Shown: positions 26,467 to 35,800 of the stretch, in pieces
Layout of the letters: each line of letters opens with the position of its first letter
Numbering within the stretch: the first letter of the stretch is position 1
DNA from: Myxococcus hansupus
GTDB lineage: Bacteria > Myxococcota > Myxococcia > Myxococcales > Myxococcaceae
Length of the DNA stretch: 64,000 nt
Reading direction: 5' to 3'
Assembly: GCF_000280925.3 (NCBI RefSeq)
Contig: NZ_CP012109.1
Coordinates: 4,236,501-4,300,500, forward strand
Program-made: the position numbers and the translations under genes
The notes under the pieces: model-generated
What the model saw: the letters and a program-made list of their open reading frames with translations, nothing else
What the model was told of the DNA's origin: nothing
Database searches by the model: none

Positions 26467-27606
26467 ATGACCGTGCTCGCCGAGCCTTCCGCGCGACCCC
26501 CTCACCAGCAAGCCACCGCCCGCCGCCCCGCCCGCGGAGAGACACAGCGCGAGCGGCTCCAGCGAGAAGGCATCCGCCGCAGGGGCACCCCGGTGAGAGG
26601 CTTTCGGTACGTCCACGCGAACGGCAAGTCAGTGCCCCGGGCGGAGCGCGAGCGAATCAGCGCACTGCGCCTTCCTCCGGCCTGGGCCCACGTGGCCATT
26701 GCCCCCTCCTCCAAGGCGAAGCTTCAGGCAGTGGGCCAGGACGCAGCAGGGCGATGGCAGTACCGCTATCACCCGGACCACACCGTCGAGCGCGACGTGG
26801 AGAAGTTCCAGCGAATCGTCGGCTTCGCCCGCGCCCTGCCCCGGATGCGCCACCGAGTGAATGCGGACCTCCGCAAGCAGGGCCTCGGGCGCGACAAGGT
26901 GATGGCGGCCATGCTCCGCATCCTCGGCACGTGCTTCATCCGTCCGGGCAGCCAGCGGTACGCGGACACCAACGGCAGCTTTGGACTCGCCACCCTTCGG
27001 CGGCGCCATGTCCGCGTGGCCGGTGACACGGTGTACTTCGACTTCCCGGGCAAGAGTGGCAAACAGCAACGCCGACAGCTCAGGGACCGGCGGGTGGCGA
27101 ACGTCATCCGCCGCCTGCTGACCGTCCCAGGTCGTGACGTCTTCAAGTTCGTCCTGGATGACGGCGCCGTGGTGGACGTGCGGCGCCGCCACATCAACGC
27201 GTACATCCAGGAGGTGATGGGCGAGAAGTACAGCGCCAAGGACTTCCGCACCTGGGCCGGCACGCTCATCTGCGCATGCGCCCTGGCCCGTGCGCGAAAG
27301 CGTGTCCACGCGACGGGAGGCACGGACGGGCGCGTGAAGCCCACGGTGCTCAAGAAGACGATGGTGGCCGCGGTGAAGGAGGCCGCCGAACACCTGGGCA
27401 ACACACCCGCGGTGGCCCGGTCCTCGTACATCTACCCGTCGGTCCTGGCCCTGTTCGAACGGGGCCAGGTCGTGGACACCTGGTTCGAATCCGTGGACGA
27501 GCTGGCGGAGGCGAAGTGCGGGAGCCTGCACTGCTCGGAGAAGGCCCTGCTCGACCTGCTCGACACCACCCGGAAGCGTCGCCGGAAGCGGGCGCGCACG
27601 CACTGA
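26467..27606 (+). CDS. DNA topoisomerase IB (poxvirus-like)
   Basis: 379 residues from ATG 26467; an upstream in-frame GTG at 26440, nearer a GGAGG, would add nine residues. It contains the type IB core: RLPPAWAHVAIAPSSKAKLQ at the N-terminal lobe, DTVYFDFPGKSGKQQ, KDFRTWAGT and the catalytic ARSSYIYP with Tyr321. The enzyme relaxes supercoils by a 3'-phosphotyrosyl intermediate without ATP. The C-terminal tail is strongly basic (RKRRRKRARTH). It is divergent from the flotillin cassette with 177 bases between. Confidence 0.93.
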   Translation: MTVLAEPSARPPHQQATARRPARGETQRERLQREGIRRRGTPVRGFRYVHANGKSVPRAERERISALRLPPAWAHVAIAPSSKAKLQAVGQDAAGRWQYRYHPDHTVERDVEKFQRIVGFARALPRMRHRVNADLRKQGLGRDKVMAAMLRILGTCFIRPGSQRYADTNGSFGLATLRRRHVRVAGDTVYFDFPGKSGKQQRRQLRDRRVANVIRRLLTVPGRDVFKFVLDDGAVVDVRRRHINAYIQEVMGEKYSAKDFRTWAGTLICACALARARKRVHATGGTDGRVKPTVLKKTMVAAVKEAAEHLGNTPAVARSSYIYPSVLALFERGQVVDTWFESVDELAEAKCGSLHCSEKALLDLLDTTRKRRRKRARTH

Positions 27607-27635
27607 CGCGCGCCCGTTCCCTGGCGGCGCGAGAC

Positions 27636-28673
27636 TCAGGCCACCACGGCCTCGACGACGCTGGGCGGCATCGTCGTCGGATGGACGTTGGCCAGCTTCA
27701 TGCCCGCCTTCTCCAGCAGCTCGGCATACTCCGCGTGCGTGCGCTCGCGCCCACCGACGACGACGAGCATGGCCATGTCATACAGGTTGCCGAAGTGATT
27801 GACGTTGTCGCCCGGGAGCACCGTCTCCACGATGAGCAGCCGCGAATCGGGGCGCATGGAGGCGCGGATGTTCTGGAGGATGCGCAGGCTGCGCTCGTCA
27901 TCCCAGTCGTGGAGGATCTGCGAGAGGATATAGGTGTCGTAGCCTTCGGGGATGCGGACGAAGAAGTCTCCCTCGAGGACCTCGCAGCGCTCCGCCAATG
28001 ACTGCTCAGCCAACCGCTGACGCGTCTCGATTGCGACGTGAGGCATTTCGAAGACAGCGCCGCGAACACCCGGGTTCGCCTGGAGGATGTGCGCCAGCAA
28101 CATGCCCGTGCCGCCGCCCACGTCGCAGATACTCCGCGTCCTGGAGAAGTCGTATGCATTCACCACGGCGGGGGCGTTGAGCGTCTGGTACGCAGCCATG
28201 CTGTTGTTGAAGATGGCGGCGACATCCGCGTGCGTGCGCATGTAGTCGAAGAACGACGTCCCCATGAACTTCTCGAGCGACGGCTGCCCCGTCTTCAGCG
28301 AGTTGGCCAGGTCCCCCCAGGCCTGCCACGACAGGAGGAGGCCGTGCGCGCGGAGCGAGCCGTACACGGACCCGGGGTTGTCCTCGCGCAGCATCTCGCC
28401 CATCTCCGTGAGCCCCCAGCGCTGGTTGGACTCGTCCTTCACCAGGACGCCCAGCCCGCTGAGCAGGCGCAACATCCGGCGCAGCGACGGAGCATGCGTC
28501 CCACTGGCCTCGGCCAGCTCCTCGGCCGTCTTGGGCACATCACCAATGATGTCCGCAATCCCCAGCTCCGCCATGATTTGGAGGCATCGGGAGACCCAGA
28601 AGCCATAGACCATCTGTGTCATTTGGATGGCCGCGGGCGGAGGCGCGTGAGAGTCTCGAGGTTGCTGGCTCAT
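27636..28673 (-). CDS. SAM-dependent O-methyltransferase (COMT-like)
   Basis: 345 residues; GGAG lies 8 bases before ATG 28673. The N-terminal third is a winged-helix dimerisation region (YGFWVSRCLQIMAELGIADI...LAEASGTHAPSLRRMLRLL). The SAM site is DVGGGTGMLLAHIL at about residues 170-183, followed by LEGDFF and the catalytic-region ILHDWDDERSLRIL. The family methylates hydroxyl groups of small aromatic or polyketide compounds. No biosynthetic cluster adjoins it, so the substrate is unknown. It is divergent from the 2OG-Fe(II) oxygenase gene across a rather AT-rich spacer of about 110 bases, which may hold shared promoters. Confidence 0.9.
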   Translation of the reverse strand: MSQQPRDSHAPPPAAIQMTQMVYGFWVSRCLQIMAELGIADIIGDVPKTAEELAEASGTHAPSLRRMLRLLSGLGVLVKDESNQRWGLTEMGEMLREDNPGSVYGSLRAHGLLLSWQAWGDLANSLKTGQPSLEKFMGTSFFDYMRTHADVAAIFNNSMAAYQTLNAPAVVNAYDFSRTRSICDVGGGTGMLLAHILQANPGVRGAVFEMPHVAIETRQRLAEQSLAERCEVLEGDFFVRIPEGYDTYILSQILHDWDDERSLRILQNIRASMRPDSRLLIVETVLPGDNVNHFGNLYDMAMLVVVGGRERTHAEYAELLEKAGMKLANVHPTTMPPSVVEAVVA

Positions 28674-28782
28674 GTGTCCGTCTCCAAGGTGTTGGGATGC
28701 TACGGCAAGGCTACAACCCGTAAGGTAGGCTGTAAAACTAATACGAGTTTCTCAGTTATTCTTGAGTCCGAGTCTCCGACAC

Positions 28783-29508
28783 GTGCGCGCCTACGTCACC
28801 TGCCGAGAAGCACTGCCCCGCAGCGCGGTCCATGAATTGAGGACCGCCCTGCTCGGCTCGCGGTTCGTGGCCCGAAGCCCGTTGATGGGAACCTTCCAGG
28901 CCAGCCGGGGGTTCGCCATCATCTTCACGCACGAGGGCCGTACCACCCTGGAGGCTCGCTTCCCGTTCCTGGTGCCCTACCTGACTCGCGTGCTGGCTCC
29001 CGCCAGCGCCAGGGGCCTCCTTCCCTGGCACGAGCGACTCTGGGGCGCACGGAAGCAGCGGCCCGTCCCCAACGCATTCTATCTCAACTTGCTGCTGCTG
29101 GATGCGGGACGTGGCGTGGGCCGTCACATCGACGCAACGCTCCAGGACCCCAGCGGCGTTCCGGATGCGACGCCCCAGCACGTCAGCGTGCTCTACCTCC
29201 GGGTCCCCGAACACGTGCGGGGTGGCGAGCTGTGCCTGCATCACCAGGACACCCCCGTGGGTGAAGTTCGCCCCCGTGAGGGGTTGCTCGTGCACTTCCG
29301 TGGCGATTTGCAACACGAGGTGCGGCCCTTCGTTGGCGGCGCCGAAGGTGCGAGCCGCGTGAGCCTGGTGTGTGAGCAGTACGTGTTCGCGCCGGAGGCG
29401 CTCGCGCGCATCCCCTCGTTTCGCATCCAATCGAAGGCGGGCTTCGCCGCCTACCTGGATGACCAGCGCAACCGCCCGGATGGAGGCTCCGCCGGGACAT
29501 TGGAATAG
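28783..29508 (+). CDS. 2-oxoglutarate/Fe(II)-dependent oxygenase
   Basis: About 241 residues from GTG 28783 (MRAYVTCREALPRSAVHELR); TTG 28762 is an alternative, and neither has a convincing ribosome-binding site. The facial triad and 2OG-binding residue are visible as GVGRHIDATL (His and Asp), GDLQHEVRPF (distal His) and SRVSLVCEQY (Arg). LHHQDTPVGEVRPREGLLVH is the jelly-roll strand before the distal His, as in prolyl-4-hydroxylase-like oxygenases. The substrate is unknown. The DUF1330 gene follows 27 bases downstream in the same direction. Confidence 0.8.
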   Translation: MRAYVTCREALPRSAVHELRTALLGSRFVARSPLMGTFQASRGFAIIFTHEGRTTLEARFPFLVPYLTRVLAPASARGLLPWHERLWGARKQRPVPNAFYLNLLLLDAGRGVGRHIDATLQDPSGVPDATPQHVSVLYLRVPEHVRGGELCLHHQDTPVGEVRPREGLLVHFRGDLQHEVRPFVGGAEGASRVSLVCEQYVFAPEALARIPSFRIQSKAGFAAYLDDQRNRPDGGSAGTLE

Positions 29509-29535
29509 GCTTCATTCCCGAACACAGGAGGCCCC

Positions 29536-29913
29536 GTGGCCGTCGATCCCCGAAGCACCGACGTCGAGCGCTTCATCCAGGAGGACCCGGGAGGTCCGGT
29601 GGTCATCCTGAACCTGGTGCGTTTCAAGGAAGGTGGCCGCGCCTCGTATGAGGCCTACGCCAACGCCGTCATGCCCTTCATCCTCAAGGTCGGCGCCCAG
29701 CCGCTCTATGCCGGTGATGGCTCGACGGCCCTCGTCGCCGAACCGGGCCAGACATGGGACGCGGTGCTGCTGGTCCGCTACCCCAGCCGCGCGGCCTTCC
29801 TGCAGATGGTGGCGGACCCGGAGTACCAGCACATCTCGCACCTGCGCACGGAGGCCCTGCAGGAGGCGGTGCTCCAAGCCACCACCCCCTGGGCCAGCTC
29901 CCCGGAGTCTTGA
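29536..29913 (+). CDS. DUF1330 small protein (dimeric alpha/beta barrel type)
   Basis: 125 residues from GTG 29536, with AGGAGG just upstream. The pattern GPVVILNLVRFKEGGRASYEAY, then GDGSTALVAEPGQTWDAVLL and RYPSRAAFLQMVADPEYQ is that of DUF1330/ABM-like ferredoxin-fold proteins, which are often small oxygenases or of unknown role. It probably shares a transcript with the oxygenase upstream. Its stop is one base from the stop of the convergent amidase gene. Confidence 0.8.
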   Translation: MAVDPRSTDVERFIQEDPGGPVVILNLVRFKEGGRASYEAYANAVMPFILKVGAQPLYAGDGSTALVAEPGQTWDAVLLVRYPSRAAFLQMVADPEYQHISHLRTEALQEAVLQATTPWASSPES

Positions 29914-29914
29914 G

Positions 29915-31591
29915 TCACCGCGCCCCGAGGTCCGCCGTCGCCGCGAACGTGGGGGGACGGCGGTGCTTCGAGGCCTGCTCGTAGGCATAGGCCAGCTTCA
30001 GCAGCACGGGCTCGCTCCAGGCCCGGCCGATGAAGGACAGCCCCACCGGGAGCCCGCGCACATAGCCCGCGGGCACGGTGATGGAGGGGTAGCCGGCCAC
30101 CGCCGCGGGGGTGGAGCTGCTGCCCAGCCAGTGGTCGCCGTTGATCAGGTCGACGAGCCCCGGGGGCGCCTCGGTCGGCGCCACGAGCGCATCCAGGCGG
30201 TGCTTCTTCATCACCGCGTCCAGCCCCTGCGCGCGCGACAAGCGGCGGCAATCCTGGAGCGCCTTCACGTAGGTCTTGTCGGTGAGCGGCCCCTTGGCTT
30301 GCGCCTGGTGGAGCAGCTCCTGTCCGAAGAACGGCAGCTCGTCCGCGGCGTGCTCTTCGTTGAAGCGGATGAGCTCCGCGATCGTCCGTGGCGCCCTCCC
30401 CTCGCCCAGGGACGCGAGGTAGGCCTCCAGGCCCGCCTTGAACTCGTAGAGGAGCACCTCGAACTCGGGGGCCTGCAGCTTGTCGGCCTGGGGGATGGGC
30501 GCGGGGTCCACGAGGATGGCGCCTCGCGACTTCATCAGCGCCAGCGCCTCCTCCATCCGCGCATCCGTCGCCGCGTGGTAGCCATAGAAGCGCTCCCGGG
30601 GCACGCCGATGCGCGCGCCCTTCAACCCGTCCACGTCCAGGGCGCGGGTGTAGTCCGCGTGGGCCTTGCCGCGGCTGGCCGCCGTCGCCGGGTCCGCGGG
30701 GTCCACGCCCGCGAGCACGCTCAGCAGCACCGCCGCGTCCGCCACGGTGCGAGCCATGGGACCGGCGGTGTCCTGGCTGTGGGCAATTGGAATGATGCCG
30801 GAGCGGCTCACCAGCCCCACCGTGGGCTTGAGCCCGACGAGCGACGCGGCCGCCGAGGGCGAAATGATGGAGCCATCCGTCTCCGTGCCCACCGACACCG
30901 CGCAGAAATTGGCGGCGGTCGCGGTCCCCGCGCCCGAGCTGGAGCCCGAGGGCGTCCGATCCCTCGCATACGGGTTGCGCGTCTGTCCGCCGCGCGCGCT
31001 CCAGCCACTGGTGGAGCGCGTGGAGCGGAAGTTGGCCCACTCGCTCAGGTTCGTCTTGCCCAGGATGACAGCGCCCGCGGCCCGCAGCCGCTCCACGAGG
31101 AAGGCGTCCCGCGCGGGCTTCGCGCCCACCAGCGCGAGTGAGCCCGCCGTCGTCTCCATCTTGTCCGCGGTCCCGATGTTGTCCTTGAGCAGCACGGGGA
31201 TGCCGTGCAACGGGCCCCGCGCCCCCTTCTCACGGCGCTCCTGGTCCAGCGCGGCGGCCAGCGCCAACGCGTCCGGATTCAGCTCGATGACGGAGCGCAG
31301 CGGCAGGGGCCCCACGGTGTCCAGCGCGGCGATGCGCGCGAGATAACGCTCGGTGAGGCCCTGCGCGGTGTACTCGCCCGACGCCAGGGCGGCCTGGAGC
31401 TCGGCGACCGTCTTCTCCTCCATCTCGAAGGGCTTCGCGGCCGGTGGCGCCTCCTTCCCCGGAGCGCCGGCGGCGAAGGCACGGCCACGGGCGTCCAGGG
31501 AGACGAGCGCCGTGGCGACGGCGGTACCACCTAGAAGCGCGCGGCGGCTGAGGCCCGCGGGGGAGTCAGGAGGGGAATCGGGTTTCTTCAT
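29915..31591 (-). CDS. Amidase-signature hydrolase with Tat signal
   Basis: 558 residues from ATG 31591. The twin-arginine signal is GLSRRALLGGTAVATALVSL. The amidase signature fold carries the Ser-cisSer-Lys triad: Lys136 in LLKDNIGT, a cis-Ser in PSGSSSGAG (about residues 217-219) and the nucleophile Ser241 in ETDGSIISP. The family hydrolyses amide bonds of varied substrates, and Glu-tRNA amidotransferase GatA is a relative. The Tat signal and lack of gatB/gatC rule out a translation role. It is probably periplasmic or secreted. Confidence 0.93.
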   Translation of the reverse strand: MKKPDSPPDSPAGLSRRALLGGTAVATALVSLDARGRAFAAGAPGKEAPPAAKPFEMEEKTVAELQAALASGEYTAQGLTERYLARIAALDTVGPLPLRSVIELNPDALALAAALDQERREKGARGPLHGIPVLLKDNIGTADKMETTAGSLALVGAKPARDAFLVERLRAAGAVILGKTNLSEWANFRSTRSTSGWSARGGQTRNPYARDRTPSGSSSGAGTATAANFCAVSVGTETDGSIISPSAAASLVGLKPTVGLVSRSGIIPIAHSQDTAGPMARTVADAAVLLSVLAGVDPADPATAASRGKAHADYTRALDVDGLKGARIGVPRERFYGYHAATDARMEEALALMKSRGAILVDPAPIPQADKLQAPEFEVLLYEFKAGLEAYLASLGEGRAPRTIAELIRFNEEHAADELPFFGQELLHQAQAKGPLTDKTYVKALQDCRRLSRAQGLDAVMKKHRLDALVAPTEAPPGLVDLINGDHWLGSSSTPAAVAGYPSITVPAGYVRGLPVGLSFIGRAWSEPVLLKLAYAYEQASKHRRPPTFAATADLGAR

Positions 31592-31666
31592 GGTCGCCGT
31601 GCACTACAGCAGCCGCGCACGAAGGGTCGCAACCCCAACGGGGCTTCGTTAGCGTGACGACCCGCT

Positions 31667-32725
31667 ATGGCTTCCCACATCACCCTCCTGGCCGGTCCCG
31701 ATGCGCTCCAACTCCTTCGCGAACGGGGCCTGCGCGGCGAGGACGTCGACGTCGTGCCCGGTGCCTCTGGTGGCCCCAAATGGCTGGTGCTGGCGGGGCT
31801 CGACCGGGCCCTCTTCGGCGGCCTGTTCCAGAACCGGACGCGCCCCCTGCACCTGATTGGCAGCTCCATTGGCAGTTGGCGGCTGGCCTGCCTGTCCCAG
31901 AAGGACCCGGTGCTCGCGCTGCGCCGCTTCGAGGCGGCCTACATCGACCAGCGTTATCCGCCCAAGCCGTCACCGGCGCAGGTCACCGAGCAGTGCGAGC
32001 GCATCCTGGACGCGCTCCTGGGCGACGAGGGCGAAGCGGACATCCTTCAACACCCCTGGGCCCGGCTCCACGTCATCACCGCCCTGTGCCGCGGCATGGC
32101 GGGCCTGGAGGACACGCGAGCGCAGTTGCTGGGGTTCCTGCTGTGCGGACTGGGCAACCTGGTGAGCCGCCGGACGCTGGGGCTCCACCTGGAGCGCGTC
32201 GTCTTCCACGCGGCCGGAGAAACCAGCCCCTTCGCCGGCCTGAAAGACCTGCCCTCCACCCACGTGCCGCTGACGCGGGAGAATCTCCGGCTGGCGCTGC
32301 TCGCGTCCGGCTCCATTCCCATGGTGCTCAGGGGCGTGAGAATCCCCGGCGCGCCCGCGGGCGTCTTCCGTGACGGCGGCATCGTCGACTACCACCTGGA
32401 CCTGGACTTCGGCTCCGGGAGCGGCCTGGTGCTGTACCCGCACTTCTATCCGTATGTGGTGCCGGGCTGGTTCGACAAGGCGCTGCGCTGGCGGCACACC
32501 CGGCCCGGCAACTTCCGCAGGGCGCTGCTCATCGCCCCGTCCCCGGAGCTGGTGGCCCGGCTCCCGGGAGGACGGATTCCGGACCAGGGCGACTTCGAAC
32601 AGTTGAAGGACGTGGAGCGCATGCGCGCCTGGAACCAGGTGGTCGCCGAGAGCGAGCGCATGGGCGACGAGTTCCTGGAGTTGATGGCCACCGGCCGCAT
32701 CGCCGACCACGTCCGGCCGCTCTGA
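31667..32725 (+). CDS. Patatin-like phospholipase
   Basis: 352 residues from ATG 31667. The catalytic Ser-Asp dyad is visible: oxyanion-hole segment GASGGPKW (about residues 32-39), nucleophile elbow G65-S-S67-I-G and D236 in RDGGIVDYH. No signal peptide is seen, so it is cytoplasmic or exported without a classical signal. Patatin-like enzymes release fatty acids from membrane lipids. The gene stands alone, divergent from the amidase gene with 75 bases between. Confidence 0.88.
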   Translation: MASHITLLAGPDALQLLRERGLRGEDVDVVPGASGGPKWLVLAGLDRALFGGLFQNRTRPLHLIGSSIGSWRLACLSQKDPVLALRRFEAAYIDQRYPPKPSPAQVTEQCERILDALLGDEGEADILQHPWARLHVITALCRGMAGLEDTRAQLLGFLLCGLGNLVSRRTLGLHLERVVFHAAGETSPFAGLKDLPSTHVPLTRENLRLALLASGSIPMVLRGVRIPGAPAGVFRDGGIVDYHLDLDFGSGSGLVLYPHFYPYVVPGWFDKALRWRHTRPGNFRRALLIAPSPELVARLPGGRIPDQGDFEQLKDVERMRAWNQVVAESERMGDEFLELMATGRIADHVRPL

Positions 32726-32745
32726 CGCCGCCTCGCGGCCCGCTC

Positions 32746-32786
32746 TAAAAAGACAGCGGCCGGCCCCTGAATCCAGGAGCCGGCCG
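32746..32786 (-). terminator. Intrinsic terminator of the M36 protease gene
   Basis: On the minus strand a long G/C-rich hairpin (arms GCGGCCGGC and GCCGGCCGC plus an inner CAGG/CCTG pair) is followed by TGTCTTTTTAG. It lies 107 bases beyond the protease stop and just before the patatin gene's stop. Confidence 0.75.
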
Positions 32787-32892
32787 CCAGGAACTTCCTT
32801 CAGTCAGCTTCCCGAGACGCCCGAACCTTCACCGCATCCGGGCCCCACGGTGCCCTCCCCCCACCCGATGGCAGGAGGAGGACCCGCCCGTC

Positions 32893-35800
32893 TTAGTTCT
32901 GACGACGGCGGCGCAGCAGGCCGAGCAGCGCCAGGCCGATCATGCCGGCCGGAGCGCCCGCGCCCGTCGCGGAGCAGCCGCCACCCTCGTCCTCGCCGTT
33001 GCGGGCGGAGAACTGAACGGTGGTGGTGTGCTCGGCGCCGTGCGCGTCCGTGACCGTCAGGCGGAAGGAGAAGTTCTCCGTCTTGCCCTTCAGGTCAGGC
33101 AGGTTGGCAACCGCAACGGCCTGGTCGGCGCCGCTGATGGTGGCCGTCGGACCGGCGGTCTGCGTCCAGCGGTAGGTCAGCGCGTCGCCGTTGGCGTCGC
33201 TGGAAGCCGAGCCGTCGAGCGTGGCCGACGTCTGGTTGCCAGAGACCACCGCGCGAGCCGCCGCCACGGGGGCGACGTTCTCCTCGGTGACGATGACGGT
33301 GGTCACGGCCTGAACCGTGGCCGTGCCGTCGGTGACCAGCAGCAGGAAGGACAGCGCCTCGGTGGTGGCCGGCGCCGTGAACGTCGGCGTCAGCGAGGAG
33401 GCGTCAGACAGCTCAACGGCGGGGCCGCCGATCTGCGTCCAGGTGCTGATGAGTGCATCGCCATCCGCGTCGGTCGCCGTGCCGTTGAGGGTCACGGTGG
33501 AGCCGGCGGTAACGGTGGCAGGAGCACCCGCGCTCACGACCGGAGCGGTGTTGCCCGGAGCCGTGCCCGGGTCCGCCGCCACGATGATGCGCACGACGTC
33601 GCTGACCGTCGAGTTGCCGTCGCTGACCGTCAGGAGGAAGGCCAGCGTGTCGCCGTTGGCCGTACCCGGCGCGACGAACGTGGTGGACAGCGAGGAAGCA
33701 TCAGACAGCGACACCGGGGTGCCACCAATCTGCTGCCACGAGTAGGTGAGCGGGTCACCCTCGGCATCGCTCGCCGAGCCGCTGAGCGTGACAATGTCGC
33801 CGGCGCTCGCCGTGCCATCCACACCCGCGTTCACGGTCGGAGGCGTGTTGGTCGGATCACCACCGCCACCGCCGGAGATGATGGTCACCGCGACCGCCTT
33901 GGAGGCAGAGGCCGTGCCGTCAGACGCCGTCACGGTGAACTCGTACGAGCCCGCGGCAGGCGTGGCGAAGGTGATGGAGGCCGTGTCCGCACCGTTGATG
34001 CTGACCGGCGCGCCAGCCGACTGCGCCCAGCTATAGGTCAGCGCGTCACCGTCCGGGTCCAGGGCGGACGCGGACACCGTGACAACACCCGCCGCGAAGG
34101 CCACGGAGGTATCCGTGACAACGGGCGCGCGGTTCACGTTGGTGATCGTCACCGTGACGGTGTCGTTCGCGCTGGCAACGCCATCGCTGACCGTCAGACG
34201 GAAGACGAGCTGCTCATCCAGGGTGACCTCGGGCGCGACGAACGTGGCCGTCGGCGAGGTGTAGTCCTTCAGCGCCACCGGCGTACCGGAGACCTGCGTC
34301 CAGAGGTACGTGAGGGCGTCGCCGTCCTCGTCGCTGGCGGAGCCGCTCAGCGTGACCTCGGAACGCTCCGCGGCCGTGGCGTCGATGCCCGCGTTCACGG
34401 TCGGCGCACGGTTGGCCGGCGACACCGTCACGTTCACCGAGTCGGTGGACGAGTTGGTGCCATCGGAGGCGGTCAGGGTGAACGTCAGGGTGGTGGACTC
34501 GGTGACCTGCGGCGCCGTGAAGGACAGCGTCAGGGTGTCGGCACCCGTCAGCGAAACCGCGGGGCCCGCCGTCTGCGCCCAGGCGTAGGTCAGGGCGTCG
34601 CCATCCGGGTCGGTGGCCGTACCGGTCAGGCTGACCTGGCTACGGGCCGCCGCCGACACGTCCGCGCCAGCGTTGACCGCGGGAGCGCGGTTCACGCAGA
34701 TGCCGTCCTCGGGGACGATCGCGGCGAACGGGGTGTTGGTGATGCCGGTGAACTCGAGGTCATCCAGCAGCCAGCCCGTGGCGCCGAAGCTCTCGTCGGT
34801 ACCGATGCGGAAGCGGATCTGCACCGTCTTGCCGGCGTACGCCGTGCCCAGGTTGATGGACGCGGGGATGAGGCCCGGGAACTCCTCGTTGTAGCCGGAC
34901 AGCGCGGGGCGGCCCGCCAGGGGGTTCCGGTTGCCGGTGTAGTTCTCCAGCGTGGCGTTGTGGATCGGACCACCGATGTCCACCCACGTGTTGCCGCCGT
35001 CCTCGGTGATTTCGACGGTGGCACCGTCGTAGTAACCGAAGACCGGGTCACCTTCGAGGTCGTACGCGTGCAGGAAGTTCAGCACGAAGGGCTCAGTCGC
35101 GCTGACGTTCAGCTCCGGCGTGATGAGCCGGATGTCAGAGTAGGAGCCCAGGTCCTCGGCGTAGAACGTGCGGTTGGTCTCGGTCAACTGGACCACGCCC
35201 CAGACGTCCGGGGTCAGCGCCTCGTCGTAGTCCGTCGTCCAAGGCAGCTTGGACGGGGTCACCTCGACGTCCTCGATGTTCGTGACCTGCTCGGCCTCGT
35301 CGAAGTTCGTGATGAGCGTCAGGGCGTTGATGATGTCGCCCGGGATCGCCTGACCGTCGTCACGCACCGCGATGGAGAAGTTGGCCTCGGAGAACGGGGC
35401 CGCTCCATGGATGGACACGGGGACGGAGATCTTCGCCTCGGAGAACACGGGGATGGACGGGAAGACTCCACCACCACCGTTGCCCAACTGGATGCCGGGG
35501 GTCGTCGAGAACAGCGTCGCGCTGGCGCCGTTCGCCGTGGTGGCGCCGACGTTGCGAACGGTGATCTCGATGCGGCCCGTCTCGCCGTTGTCCAGGACGC
35601 CGTCGCGGTCACACGTGGTGCCCTCGATGTCGTCGAAGAACTCGGCAGACACGAACTGGATGGCGGAGCCGTAGCCGTAGCTCTCGACCACGCCCGCGTG
35701 GTTCGTGGAGTAACGGTCCGGAGCCTGAGCGCCGACGCCCGCGCCGCGCTTGGCGAAGGCCGCCCAGAAACGCTCGGCGTCCGCCGGATCGTTGGCGTAG

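Noticed and set aside
29915-31591. GatA subunit of the tRNA amidotransferase
   Set aside because: The Tat signal peptide and absence of gatB/gatC point to an exported amidase.
33000-34700. Repeated units in the protease gene considered as a CRISPR or DNA repeat array
   Set aside because: They are in-frame, about 270 bases long, diverged, and encode Ig/PKD-like domains.
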